From an uncultured Mucispirillum sp. (GTDB lineage: Bacteria > Chrysiogenota > Deferribacteres > Deferribacterales > Mucispirillaceae): 64,000 nt of DNA. Positions 43,161 through 53,343 of this stretch are shown one piece after another. The first letter of the stretch is position 1; each line of letters opens with the position of its first letter. The stretch spans positions 124,001-188,000 of the forward strand of contig CALURO010000002.1 of assembly GCA_944323205.1 (NCBI GenBank). The letters are read 5' to 3'. The notes beneath the pieces are model-generated. The model saw only the letters and a list, made by a program, of their open reading frames with translations. It had not been told where the DNA came from and made no database searches. The position numbers were made by a program, and so were the translations under genes.

Positions 43161-45470
43161 ATGAAAAAAATATTTATTAGCGAAGTTATTAAGTATGCTT
43201 TGATTATTGGAATAAGTGTTATTACATTAGTTTGGGCATCTCTTTCCCGCTCTACTATGGCAACTCTTGAACGCACACTTGAAAGTTATCTTCAGAGCAG
43301 TATAAATATTATAGAATATGATAAATCTCAGCATGATATGATGTTTGATGAATACAAATCATCAGTATTACTTACAGCGTCAAATATTGCTATGTTAATT
43401 AAAGCAGATAATACTTATTTAACAAATCAAGCAAAACTTGATGAGCTTCGTAGAACATTAAAATTAGATGAAATTTTGATTACAGATATAAATATGAATA
43501 TGGCTGCAGTATCATCAACTGAAAATAATATGCAGTCTGGCTGTGTCCGTCTTAATAGTTTTGTTTCAGGGATATATCAAAATAATTTCCAAAAATATAC
43601 AGAGCCTGTTTTTTGTGACAAATATAAAGAGTTTATTCAGTATACTGGTGTTTCAAGGCTTGATAAGCCCGGTGTAGTAATAATAGGCAAAAGAGGCGGG
43701 AATATTAAAAATCTTATTAAAGCATCTATTATGGATAATTTATCATCAATATATTCTATATATAAAAACGGCTTTGTAGCTGTAATAGATAAAGACAGCC
43801 ATACTATTATAAGCTATAAAGATAATAAATTTTTAGGAATAGATATTGCAGACTTAGGTATAAATGTAGATACACTGCGTTCATCAATGGAAGTATCAAA
43901 AGTGATAGTGGAAGACCAAAAGGCTTTTGCTCTGCTTAGAGACAGTGGCGATTATTCATTTATTGCTATCGCATTTAAAAAAGATGTTTATTTCAGTGTT
44001 TATATTTATCTATTTATAATTATTGCATCTATTACATTAATGGTAATTTTTATGCAGTTGTTTATGCTGCAGGTAGTAAATCAGCACATTATAAGTGGTA
44101 TATCATATATTATAAGCTGCTTAAACTCTATAACAAAAGATAACCTTGATACTAAGGTTGAATTAAATACTTGTGAAGAGTTTTCTATTCTTTCAGACAG
44201 TATTAATTCTATGGTAAGCCGTTTGCGTAATCTTCTTTTATCAGAAAAACAGCTTGTGCAGGAAAAAATATCTCTTGCTGCTGCAAAAGGTGATTTTTTA
44301 GCAATGATGAGCCATGAAATAAGAACACCGTTAAATGTTATTATTGGTATGGCACAGCTTGGTATGCGTTCTAATTTTGATGATAAGAAAAAACAAGATA
44401 CTTTTGCAGATATTAATGTAGCATCTACTCACCTGTTAAGTCTTTTAAATGATATATTAGATATGTCAAAAATTGATGCCGGCAAATTAGAATTATCAAA
44501 TTCGCCTTTTTCCATAGAGGAAGATATTACTCATTTACAGCTTTTAATATCAGCGAAAGCTCGTGAACAGGAATTATCGCTTATTGTTGAAACAGAAGGT
44601 CTTGAAGATATTGTAGTTAATGGTGATAAATTAAGGCTTAATCAAGTGCTGATAAACTTATTATCTAATGCTATGAAGTTTACTGAAAAGAATAAAAATG
44701 TTACATTATCAGTAAAAGTGCTTAATAAAACTAATAAAAATATTTCTATTCGTTTTATGGTTATTGATGAGGGGATAGGTATGAGTCAGGAAAAACTTGA
44801 TAAAATATTTAATCCTTTTGAACAGGCAGATACAAGTATTACTAGAAGTTTTGGTGGTACAGGCTTAGGTTTAAGCATATCTAAAAGTATAGTAGAGTTA
44901 ATGGGTGGTAAAATTAATGTAGAAAGTAAGCTGGGGCAGGGCAGCCGTTTTTGGTTTGATGTAACATTTGATTATGGAGTATTATGTGATACAGACAGCA
45001 GTAAATCTTTATTATTAGAAGACGGCTCTCTTTCTCAATATAGAGCATTAATTGTAGATGATGCATTATTAAATAGAAAAGTTTTATGTACATTTTTAGA
45101 AAAAACAGGTATAAAAATGGAAGAAGCCGAAAGCGGTGAAGAAGCTATTGAAAAATATATACACTCACCTGCAGGCTATTATAATATAATCTTTATGGAT
45201 ATTCATATGCCTAATATGAATGGCTATGAAGCTGCTGAAAAGATAAGGCGTTCTGATAAAATGGATGCATTAACAGTCCCTATTATAGCTGTTACTGCTG
45301 ATGCTTTTAAAGAAACAGAAGAAAAAGTTTTATTATGTGGTATGAATGGATTTATTTCTAAACCAATAAATTTTGCAAAACTTAGTGAAACTGTTAAAAA
45401 AGCATTAAATAGTCAGCTAAATACAAATGAAAGAATAATGGTATGGACTAAGATTAATAATCTTGAGTAA
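43161..45470 (+). CDS. Hybrid sensor histidine kinase / response regulator
   Basis: A 769-residue membrane protein. Helices at about 10-30 and 280-305 flank a 250-residue periplasmic sensor of unrecognised type (dCache-like in length). HAMP follows, then HisKA with His385 (MSHEIRTPL), a HATPase domain with GTGLGLSISKS, and a receiver domain with phospho-accepting Asp680 (FMDIHMPNMNG) and Lys near 740. There is no DNA-binding output, so it must pass phosphate to a separate partner. The ribosome site is weak. Position after modABC may or may not mean co-regulation. Confidence 0.88.
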   Translation: MKKIFISEVIKYALIIGISVITLVWASLSRSTMATLERTLESYLQSSINIIEYDKSQHDMMFDEYKSSVLLTASNIAMLIKADNTYLTNQAKLDELRRTLKLDEILITDINMNMAAVSSTENNMQSGCVRLNSFVSGIYQNNFQKYTEPVFCDKYKEFIQYTGVSRLDKPGVVIIGKRGGNIKNLIKASIMDNLSSIYSIYKNGFVAVIDKDSHTIISYKDNKFLGIDIADLGINVDTLRSSMEVSKVIVEDQKAFALLRDSGDYSFIAIAFKKDVYFSVYIYLFIIIASITLMVIFMQLFMLQVVNQHIISGISYIISCLNSITKDNLDTKVELNTCEEFSILSDSINSMVSRLRNLLLSEKQLVQEKISLAAAKGDFLAMMSHEIRTPLNVIIGMAQLGMRSNFDDKKKQDTFADINVASTHLLSLLNDILDMSKIDAGKLELSNSPFSIEEDITHLQLLISAKAREQELSLIVETEGLEDIVVNGDKLRLNQVLINLLSNAMKFTEKNKNVTLSVKVLNKTNKNISIRFMVIDEGIGMSQEKLDKIFNPFEQADTSITRSFGGTGLGLSISKSIVELMGGKINVESKLGQGSRFWFDVTFDYGVLCDTDSSKSLLLEDGSLSQYRALIVDDALLNRKVLCTFLEKTGIKMEEAESGEEAIEKYIHSPAGYYNIIFMDIHMPNMNGYEAAEKIRRSDKMDALTVPIIAVTADAFKETEEKVLLCGMNGFISKPINFAKLSETVKKALNSQLNTNERIMVWTKINNLE

Positions 45471-45488
45471 TATTTGGAGTATTATTTA

Positions 45489-46574
45489 ATGGAAAGTGTT
45501 AGAGTGTCAGCAGAAACTGCTGTTCAAATTATAAAAAATGGTGGTATGCTTATACTTACCGATGATGAAACACGAGAAAATGAAGGTGATTTAGTTGTTG
45601 CTTCAGAATTTATCACAGCAGACCATATTAATTTTATGGCAAAATATGGTAGGGGTTTAATATGTGTAAGTCTTCCTGTAGAAAGATGTGATGAACTGCA
45701 GCTTTATCCTATGGTGCATGAAAATACATGTAAGTTTGGTACAGCATTTACTGTTTCTGTAGAAGCAAGGGAGGGAGTAACAACAGGTATATCTGCTTAC
45801 GACAGGGCAGTTACAATTAAAACCTTAATAAACCCTGCTGCTACATTTAGAGATATAGTTACTCCGGGGCATATGTTCCCATTAAGAGCCAAAAAGGGCG
45901 GCGTACTTGTGCGTGCAGGTCAGACAGAAGGTTCTTACGATTTAGCAAGAATGGCAGGACTTTATCCAAGCGGTGTAATATGCGAGATAATGGACGATGA
46001 TGGCTCTATGGCAAGAATGCCTAGACTAGTTGAGTTTGCAAAAGAGCATAATCTTAAAATTGTTACTGTTGCAGATTTGATTAAATACAGGCTTGAACAT
46101 GAGCCGATAGTGCAGGAAATAGAAACAGCATTAATGCCTTCAGCATATGGCAGTTTCAGGATAAAAGGATTTTTAAATACAAGTGATGAAAAAGAAGCCG
46201 TTGCTATAATCAAAGGTGATATATCTGGAGATGAGCCTGTTTTAGTACGGGTTCATTCTCAATGTTTAACTGGCGATATTTTTGCTTCATCAGTATGCGG
46301 CTGCGGTACTAAATTACATAATGCACTTCATACAATAGAAGAAAAAGGCAGAGGGGTAGTGCTTTATATTTATAAAGATACATCAAAAACTGGTTTTTTA
46401 AGTTCACCAGAAGGAATGTTAAGCCCCCATAACCCTAATGAAACAAATGCAGAAGGTTTTGGTTTTGGTGCTATGTGTTTAAGAATGTTAGGGCTTAAAA
46501 AAATTAAGCTTTTAGGTAACAGTCCAAAAGCATTAAATCTTCTTGCCAGCTATGGTTTAGAAATAGTTGAGTAA
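45489..46574 (+). CDS. ribB: DHBP synthase fused to a degenerate GTP cyclohydrolase II domain
   Basis: A 361-residue RibBA-type protein. The N-terminal half is 3,4-dihydroxy-2-butanone 4-phosphate synthase (riboflavin pathway) with DDETRENEGDLVVASEF and TPGHMFPLRAKKGGV. The C-terminal half keeps the zinc cysteines (SQCLTGDIFASSVCGCG) but the catalytic RQEGRGIG-type loop reads YKDTSKTGF, so GTP hydrolysis is probably lost. This matches RibBX variants. Start is ATG 45489. The TTG at 45474 would include the GGAG ribosome site. Confidence 0.82.
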   Translation: MESVRVSAETAVQIIKNGGMLILTDDETRENEGDLVVASEFITADHINFMAKYGRGLICVSLPVERCDELQLYPMVHENTCKFGTAFTVSVEAREGVTTGISAYDRAVTIKTLINPAATFRDIVTPGHMFPLRAKKGGVLVRAGQTEGSYDLARMAGLYPSGVICEIMDDDGSMARMPRLVEFAKEHNLKIVTVADLIKYRLEHEPIVQEIETALMPSAYGSFRIKGFLNTSDEKEAVAIIKGDISGDEPVLVRVHSQCLTGDIFASSVCGCGTKLHNALHTIEEKGRGVVLYIYKDTSKTGFLSSPEGMLSPHNPNETNAEGFGFGAMCLRMLGLKKIKLLGNSPKALNLLASYGLEIVE

Positions 46575-46658
46575 ATTTTAGTATAAATTATACTTTTCTT
46601 TTTAATTTTTTAAATTTTGGCTTGATATTTGCTTGTATTACAGTGTGGAGGTTTGATT

Positions 46659-48992
46659 ATGATAAATTTCAACACTGTAAACAAAGCAAATACTGCACAA
46701 TCTTTATTGCCAGATTTTACAGAAACTGCTGATATTTCAGGAGATTCTTTTCAGTCTATTTTTAATTCATTTAAAGAAAACTCATCTGATTTTTCAAACA
46801 GTATATACAGTAAAAAAGAAAATAGTTTTTCATCATACAGGGAAAAAAATTCATATTCAACATATTCTGATAAAAATAATTATAATGAATATAGAAATGA
46901 AGAAAAAAAATATAGTAAAAATAATGATAAAGAAAACTATACTGCTATTGAAAGAAAAGAATTTAGAGATGACAGCCCATCAAGCAGAAATATTAAAGAC
47001 ACAAATACAGTAAAAGAACAGAATGTATTTGAGAAAAAAGATATTAAATCTATAAACAGCAGTAAAACATCAAATAATACAGAAAATTCTGCAAATAATA
47101 TACATCAATCAAACCAAAATAATATGCAGGAAGATTCTAAAGATAATACAGTATCTATAAAAGATATTTTAGCATTACTGCAAACAGCTGCAAAAGTAAG
47201 TAATGCTGATATTTCAAATGATGACAATGTAGTAGAAGATATTAAAAATATAGATTTACAGGCAGTGTTGCAGGATATGGATAGTACACTTTCAAAACTG
47301 AATATATCTGATGATTTAAAAACACAGCTTAGAAATATTATTTCATCATTAGAAAATATGTCCCAGTCTGATTTAGAGCAGTTTTCAGCCTATATTAGTG
47401 TGTTATCTGATGATTTTAATTTATCTAATATAAATGAGAAAAATATTTCTCTTGAAGAAATATCTGATAAAATATTAGGAAATGAAAAAGATAAAGAATC
47501 ACTTGAAAAAGCATATACAGTATTGGAAGAAAAAATTTCCCAGCTTAATATTAATGAAAATAGTAAAGAAAATATAGATGCTGATATTAACAAGCTTAAA
47601 ACTAATATTTTATCCAGCCATGTAAAATCTGAAGATAATAATATTTCTAAAATAATTGATAATATATCATCTTTAATTGATGAGGCAGTTAACCAGTCAG
47701 ATTTAAGTGATAACAGTGAAACATTAAGACTTGCAAAAGATATTTTACAGGCAGTTCAAAATGCTGCTAAAAATATGATAATGCAGCCAAATCAGGTTGA
47801 ACAGCAGGTAGTTCAGTCAGGCAGTGAAGTATTAGATGAAACTGTTATTATAAATAATAAATTATCTGATGATACAATATTGAATGTAGATATTAATAAT
47901 ACTAATAAAATAGAAGCAAAATTACAGGAAACTGCTGAATTATTAACTGATACAGTGAATAGTAATAAAGCTAATAAAACAGAAGTAAAACAGCAGGAAG
48001 CACATTCTAATATAGATGCAGAAAGTTTACAGGAAAGTACTGAATTATTAACTGATACAGTAAATAGTAATAAAGCTAATAAAACAGAAGTAAAACAGCA
48101 GGAAACACATTCTAATATAGATACAGAAAGTTTACAGGAAAGTGCTGAACTATTAACTGATACAGCAGTAAGTGATGATATTATTGCAGAAAACAAATCA
48201 GTAAAAGAAAATCTAAAAGATGTATTAAAAGAAACTATTAAAGATACAGTAAAACAGTCAGATACTGTATCAGTAAAAGATATTCAGAAAGAATTTAAAA
48301 CAGCAAATGTGGAAGTAACAGAAAGCCTGCGTGGAGAAAGTGCTGCAAAAGCAGATATAAAAGCAAATACTGTTACTTTTAATGAAACAGGTAAAAATTT
48401 ACAAAATAACTTAAACCAAAAAGAAATGATGACAGGGCAAAATAGTGCAGAGGAAAATTTTTCTACTTCTCAAAGTGATAAGGGAAATAATTTCAACTAT
48501 TTTCTAAAATCATCAGCAGAAGCTCAGGCAAAATATGAAACATTACAAAGCAAAGAAGCACAGGCACCATATAATATGAAAGAGCCAAGAGATATAGAAA
48601 GGCTTGTAAGAACTATGCAGTCATCAGTTAATAAAGGTGAATCTAAATTAACAGTAGTATTAACGCCAGAAAATTTAGGAAAATTACAAATACAGTTAAC
48701 AGAAAGCGGTGGCAAAGTTACTGCGAAGTTCTTATCAGATAATGAAAACAGCCATAAAATCATAATGGCACAAAGTGATTTATTAAAAAATCAGCTTTCA
48801 GAAAAAGGAATAGTTATAGATAATATGGAGTTTGCTTTTAATGACGCTATGAGTAAACAGCAGACTGGTGAAGAACATGGAAGGCGTGCATCTAAACAGT
48901 CTCAAAGGAATAAAGGTTTAAAAAATCAGGAAGAAGATTTAGAAGTTGGCACGCAAGTTGCTAATAATAAGTCAACAGGAATATATGCCTAA
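46659..48992 (+). CDS. fliK: Flagellar hook-length control protein
   Basis: A 777-residue protein whose first 600 residues are a low-complexity Asn/Ser/Lys/Glu-rich ruler. The C-terminal domain (about 650-745) matches the FliK export-switch region, with ESKLTVVLTPENLGKLQIQL. FliK measures hook length and tells the export gate to switch substrates. I start at ATG 46659, eleven codons into the open frame, because GGAGG sits just before it. A 35-residue tandem repeat lies near residues 425-505. First of fliK-flgD-flgE. Confidence 0.85.
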   Translation: MINFNTVNKANTAQSLLPDFTETADISGDSFQSIFNSFKENSSDFSNSIYSKKENSFSSYREKNSYSTYSDKNNYNEYRNEEKKYSKNNDKENYTAIERKEFRDDSPSSRNIKDTNTVKEQNVFEKKDIKSINSSKTSNNTENSANNIHQSNQNNMQEDSKDNTVSIKDILALLQTAAKVSNADISNDDNVVEDIKNIDLQAVLQDMDSTLSKLNISDDLKTQLRNIISSLENMSQSDLEQFSAYISVLSDDFNLSNINEKNISLEEISDKILGNEKDKESLEKAYTVLEEKISQLNINENSKENIDADINKLKTNILSSHVKSEDNNISKIIDNISSLIDEAVNQSDLSDNSETLRLAKDILQAVQNAAKNMIMQPNQVEQQVVQSGSEVLDETVIINNKLSDDTILNVDINNTNKIEAKLQETAELLTDTVNSNKANKTEVKQQEAHSNIDAESLQESTELLTDTVNSNKANKTEVKQQETHSNIDTESLQESAELLTDTAVSDDIIAENKSVKENLKDVLKETIKDTVKQSDTVSVKDIQKEFKTANVEVTESLRGESAAKADIKANTVTFNETGKNLQNNLNQKEMMTGQNSAEENFSTSQSDKGNNFNYFLKSSAEAQAKYETLQSKEAQAPYNMKEPRDIERLVRTMQSSVNKGESKLTVVLTPENLGKLQIQLTESGGKVTAKFLSDNENSHKIIMAQSDLLKNQLSEKGIVIDNMEFAFNDAMSKQQTGEEHGRRASKQSQRNKGLKNQEEDLEVGTQVANNKSTGIYA
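47937..48170 (+). repeat. 105-bp in-frame tandem repeat in fliK
   Basis: The sequence ACTGATACAGT recurs at 47946, 48051 and 48156, a period of 105 bases or 35 codons. Two copies are nearly complete and a third is partial. Each encodes ELLTDTVNSNKANKTEVKQQ with few changes. Because the period is a multiple of three, copy-number changes would lengthen or shorten the ruler without a frameshift. Confidence 0.85.
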
Positions 48993-49007
48993 GATAAGAG
49001 GAAAAAA

Positions 49008-49787
49008 ATGCAAACTAATTTATTAGGGCAAATTGAGCCTACAACAATTACACAACAGCAAAACAGCACAAAAGAAGGTGTTGGTGATTCAGACCTTGAC
49101 CAACAGGATTTTTTGAACCTGCTTGTTACTCAGTTGCAAAATCAGGACCCATTAAATCCGACAGAACAGTCTGAATTTATGAGCCAAACAACAGCATTTT
49201 CGCAGTTGAATGAGATGACTACTATGAATTCCAGCTTAGAGCAGGTAGTAGAGCTTCTTACTATGCAGTCTTATAATAACAGCTCATTAACTTCTGGTGC
49301 TAACTTTATTGGTAAAGAAATTGAATACCAGACTAACACTGTAACAGTTGGCGGCGACAGCTTGAAAAATATTTCCTTCTATCTTGATGGCGATGCATTA
49401 GCAGAAAAATCCCAAATCAATATTTATAATGAAGAGGGTGCATGTGTTGCTATAGTTAAACCTGATAAAGACTTAACATCAGGACAAAATGTTATCCATT
49501 GGGACGGCACAGGTGTTGGTGGAGTAGAAGTTGCAGACGGCACTTATTACTTTGAAGTGCAGGCATTTAATTCAGCTGGAGAGCAGGTGGCAGTTCAAGA
49601 ATATGGCACTGGTATTGTTCAAGGTGTTAAAATGTCAAACGGTGTGCTTTACTTTGATATTGGTGATGGTGTTGTTTCAAGTGAATATGTTTATTCTGTG
49701 TATGACCCTAGTATTAAAAACGAAGGGGAAGGCAGCACAGATGATGGTTCATCTGATAATGGTTCAACAGATGAACAGGCAATTTAA
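49008..49787 (+). CDS. flgD: Flagellar hook assembly capping protein
   Basis: A 259-residue protein of the FlgD family, the temporary cap that assembles hook subunits outside the cell. The N-terminal export and assembly motif is plain (DQQDFLNLLVTQLQNQDPLNP...EFMSQTTAFSQLNE). The C-terminal FlgD Ig/Tudor-like region includes the WDGTGVGGVEVADGTYYFEV motif. A repetitive acidic/Ser tail follows. It starts 15 bases after fliK with GAGG. Confidence 0.92.
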   Translation: MQTNLLGQIEPTTITQQQNSTKEGVGDSDLDQQDFLNLLVTQLQNQDPLNPTEQSEFMSQTTAFSQLNEMTTMNSSLEQVVELLTMQSYNNSSLTSGANFIGKEIEYQTNTVTVGGDSLKNISFYLDGDALAEKSQINIYNEEGACVAIVKPDKDLTSGQNVIHWDGTGVGGVEVADGTYYFEVQAFNSAGEQVAVQEYGTGIVQGVKMSNGVLYFDIGDGVVSSEYVYSVYDPSIKNEGEGSTDDGSSDNGSTDEQAI

Positions 49788-49801
49788 TTAAAAAAGTAAT
49801 A

Positions 49802-49870
49802 AAAATAATAAAATAATAAAATAATAAAATAATAAAATAATAAAATAATAAAATAATAAAATAATAAAAT
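49802..49870. repeat. Octanucleotide microsatellite between flgD and flgE
   Basis: AAAATAAT repeats in perfect register about 8.6 times. It lies in the 146-base leader of the hook gene, upstream of the ribosome site. Slipped-strand changes would alter leader length or promoter spacing but not a reading frame. Confidence 0.9.
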
Positions 49871-49882
49871 AAATATTCGGGT

Positions 49883-49906
49883 AGGTTTGAAAGGAGCGTC
49901 AAACCT
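49883..49906 (+). promoter_or_regulatory. Hairpin in the flgE leader
   Basis: AGGTTTGA (49883-49890) and TCAAACCT (49899-49906) form a perfect 8-bp stem around AAGGAGCG. It lies 16 bases upstream of the flgE ribosome site (GGAGG at 49922-49926). A mRNA-level control is possible, but the match could also be structural. Confidence 0.45.
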
Positions 49907-49933
49907 GTTTGATAAGCATTCGGAGGTGCTTTT

Positions 49934-52900
49934 ATGTTAAAGTCATTATATAATGCAGTAAGCGGATTAGGTGCAAACCAAAAAGCTATGGATGTTTTAG
50001 GTAATAATATTGCAAATGTAAACACTATTGGCTTTAAAATGGGTCGTGCTGTATTTCAAGACTTAATGAGCCAAACATTAATAGGTGGTAAAACCCCAAC
50101 AGATTCAAGAGGCGGTATTAATCCTCGTCAAGTTGGTAATGGTGTTTATCTTGCAGCAGTTGATAATATTTTTACATCTGGTGTATTAAAATCAACTTCA
50201 AGCACAACAGATTTAGCTATTCAGGGAACAGGCTTTTTTGTTGTTCGTGGTGAAGGTTCCAGCGAAAATTATTATACTCGTGCTGGTGATTTTAACTTTG
50301 ATAATACAAATACTCTTACTACTCCATCAGGTTACAGAGTTCAAGGCTGGATGGCAGACCCTGATACTGGTGAAATGAATCAGCAGGTAGGTGTGGGAGA
50401 TATTGTTTTAGGCACTAACTATCAAGTTATGAAACCAAAAGAATCTACTGAAATTAATATGTCTGGTGCATTAGATACAACAGCAACAGCTTCTACTGTT
50501 ACTTATGGTAAACTTTTAACTCAAGCATCAGCTAAACAGGATATAAATACAATGCTTAGTTCAAGCGGTGTAGCTATGGACTTAGCAGACGGGGAAAAAG
50601 TAAGAATTTCTGCAAGCCCATCACTTTATACCCCTATGAGCCAGCTTTCTGACGGCAATGGAACATCATTAGGTGTAAGTGAACTTAATGGTAATGTAAC
50701 TTTTAGAATTAATGGTTCTTCTTATTCATTAAACTATACTTCTCTTGGCGGTGGTTCTTTAAATGATGGTAAATACACTACAATTGAAGACTTCCTGCAG
50801 GAAGTAAATAATATATTTGCTCAGGCAACAAGAGAGCATGTGGATACTGCTACAAATACAGCAGGCACACCAATTGCAACAATGACTTTTAAAGATGGTA
50901 AATTTGCAATTGAAGCAAACTATGGACATGAATTTGAAATTAACGGCATAAGTGGTTCTTCTCAATTAGCAGCATTACTTTCACCACTGGCAACAACTTA
51001 TAAAGCTGGTAAAACAGAGTATTCTTCTGAATTAACTTATCAAAAAGAAGTTATATATAAGCAGGATTTTACAAGTATAGAGCAGTTATCAGACAGGATT
51101 ACAAACTCTATAAACGGTGGAGTTGTGCCTAATGGATTTAGTGCAGAGTTTCTTGAAAATGACTTTGGTTTAGATGAAGGCGAAGGTATATCTTTTGATG
51201 ATATTACAATATACGATCCAGGCACAGGCACTGCTATGACTACACTGCAAATAGGACCATTTACTTATACAGAAACTGTAAACCCTACTATTGCAAACCA
51301 GTTCCACACTATTCAGGAATTAGGAAGGTTAATTACTGATGCAGTTAATGAGGAATTAGCGGCATATGGTAATGGTGTAACTACACGAGTATCATTTGGT
51401 CTTGATGGTAACCAGTTAAGCTTTTCTGTAACAGGAGCAAGCCATGCTATATCTTTTGGTGAAAGCACACTTCATCAGGCATTAGGCAGCACAGCAACAC
51501 CAAATACATATTTAAAAATGATTTTTGATAATTCATTAAATACATACGGTGCTAATAATATTGTTACACCTAAACAGTTAAATGATGCTGTATCAACTGT
51601 TGATATAGAAGCAATTGCTGGTAAAGGTAGAATAGTTTACAATTTTGAAGATACAGAAGAAAATACTCTTGTAGATATGTCTACTAATAATCTTTATATG
51701 CAGGATGGCGAAACTCTTATTTTTAGAATTTCTGATATGGCTAACCCTATTATATTAGAATATAATAGTGCTGGTGGTCCTGCAACTGCTCCTGCGACTG
51801 CAACATTTTCAAATGCTACCGAATTAGCAACACAATTACAAACTGCAATACGAGCTGCTGGTGGTAATTTTACTGGTGCATCAGTTACATATAACCAGGC
51901 AGCAAATACATTTACAGTAACTGCTGCAGGTGGTCAGACTCTTGCATTTTCAAGAATAGAAACTACTGCTAAAACACCATTTTTAAAAGAAATGTTATCA
52001 GCAGGGTTAGTTGGTCAGAATATTACAGATGCAGGCTATACAATAGAAGGTGAATCAAATATTGTAGATAATATTGTAGATTTTGATATTACAAAAGCAA
52101 ATCAAGGTGAAATTTTTAATAATAACATGTTTGCGGGAGAAACTACCGGCACATTAGGAATAGGTAAATCTATTACATCTGAACAGTTTTTAACAACTGC
52201 TGATGAAACAACATTGATGATGAATTTATTTAATGAAAACGGTAACTATATGAACTTTGTAGAAAACCAGTCTACACTTGAAATTAAAGGAAGTATTAAT
52301 GGTGAAGAAATCACTAATAATGGCTACTTTTCAATAGGTGCCACAAGCACACTTGCAGACTATATGCTTGCTCTTGAACAGTTTGTAGACTTAAACGGTG
52401 GCCATAATACTTACGATAATGTTAAAATAGAAAATGGTGTTATTAAAGTAACTGGTGAAAAAGGTGCTAGAAATAATATTGATTATTTAACTATTAATGC
52501 AACTGGCGGCTCTGAAACATCTAATATGATTTTCAATAATGTTATGCAGGGAACAGTTACTGAAGCAACTGATGGTATAGCTTATAGAACTATGGAAGTA
52601 TATGATGAACAGGGTAATAAACATAATATTAATTTTACATTCAGCTTATGGAATGAAGAATTAAATGAATGGCGAATGGAAATAGAAACAGATGACCCAT
52701 TAAATAGTGTTGCAATTAATGGAGCAAGCCAAAATGAACTTATTTTAAGGTTTAATGCTGATGGCACTCTAAGCCATATGTATGACAGGTTTACTGTTCC
52801 ATCAAAAGTAATATCTAACCCTACACTTAGGTTTTCTGCTGCAAACGGAACAAATACTATTGACCCAATTGCATTAAACTTAGGGACAGCAGGTGAAAAC

Positions 52901-53323
52901 GACGGCTTATCAATAGCTGCTAATGGTGGCGGTATTACACGAGCTTCTACTGATGGTTATAGTGTTGGTGATTTAACTCAGACTATGTTTAACCCAGCTG
53001 GTGAACTTGTTGGCACATATTCAAATGGTCAAACAAGAGTTTTAGCACAAGTTGCACTTGCTACTTTTGTAAATGAAAGAGGTTTAGAAAAAGTAGGCGA
53101 TACAATGTTTCAGGCAACAGGTGCTTCAGGACAGGCTACAATAGGCGAGCCAATGACTGGTGATAGAGGCGAAATTGCTGCATCTATGCTTGAAAACTCA
53201 AATGTTGATTTATCAGAAGAGCTTGTAAATATGATTACAACACAAAGAGCGTATCAATCAAACTCTAAAGTTATCTCTACCTCCGATGAGATGATACAAG
53301 AGTTACTTAACATGAAGCGTTAG
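49934..53323 (+). CDS. flgE: Flagellar hook protein, unusually long
   Basis: A 1129-residue FlgE. The N-terminal rod-like motif (SLYNAVSGLGANQKAMDVLGNNIANVNTIGFK) and the C-terminal YQSNSKVISTSDEMIQELLN are the conserved D0/D1 ends. STTDLAIQGTGFFVV marks the first hook domain. FlgE is about 400-870 residues in most species, so roughly 600 residues here are extra surface domains, including repeated coil-like segments. It ends the fliK-flgD-flgE group. The ATG follows GGAGG. Confidence 0.9.
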   Translation: MLKSLYNAVSGLGANQKAMDVLGNNIANVNTIGFKMGRAVFQDLMSQTLIGGKTPTDSRGGINPRQVGNGVYLAAVDNIFTSGVLKSTSSTTDLAIQGTGFFVVRGEGSSENYYTRAGDFNFDNTNTLTTPSGYRVQGWMADPDTGEMNQQVGVGDIVLGTNYQVMKPKESTEINMSGALDTTATASTVTYGKLLTQASAKQDINTMLSSSGVAMDLADGEKVRISASPSLYTPMSQLSDGNGTSLGVSELNGNVTFRINGSSYSLNYTSLGGGSLNDGKYTTIEDFLQEVNNIFAQATREHVDTATNTAGTPIATMTFKDGKFAIEANYGHEFEINGISGSSQLAALLSPLATTYKAGKTEYSSELTYQKEVIYKQDFTSIEQLSDRITNSINGGVVPNGFSAEFLENDFGLDEGEGISFDDITIYDPGTGTAMTTLQIGPFTYTETVNPTIANQFHTIQELGRLITDAVNEELAAYGNGVTTRVSFGLDGNQLSFSVTGASHAISFGESTLHQALGSTATPNTYLKMIFDNSLNTYGANNIVTPKQLNDAVSTVDIEAIAGKGRIVYNFEDTEENTLVDMSTNNLYMQDGETLIFRISDMANPIILEYNSAGGPATAPATATFSNATELATQLQTAIRAAGGNFTGASVTYNQAANTFTVTAAGGQTLAFSRIETTAKTPFLKEMLSAGLVGQNITDAGYTIEGESNIVDNIVDFDITKANQGEIFNNNMFAGETTGTLGIGKSITSEQFLTTADETTLMMNLFNENGNYMNFVENQSTLEIKGSINGEEITNNGYFSIGATSTLADYMLALEQFVDLNGGHNTYDNVKIENGVIKVTGEKGARNNIDYLTINATGGSETSNMIFNNVMQGTVTEATDGIAYRTMEVYDEQGNKHNINFTFSLWNEELNEWRMEIETDDPLNSVAINGASQNELILRFNADGTLSHMYDRFTVPSKVISNPTLRFSAANGTNTIDPIALNLGTAGENDGLSIAANGGGITRASTDGYSVGDLTQTMFNPAGELVGTYSNGQTRVLAQVALATFVNERGLEKVGDTMFQATGASGQATIGEPMTGDRGEIAASMLENSNVDLSEELVNMITTQRAYQSNSKVISTSDEMIQELLNMKR

Positions 53324-53343
53324 GATAGATAGTTGATTAAAAT

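Noticed and set aside
46629-46658. Upstream TTG start for fliK and similar TTG starts for ribB, hcp, metI, modA and others
   Set aside because: In each case the extension contains the ribosome site of a better-placed ATG.
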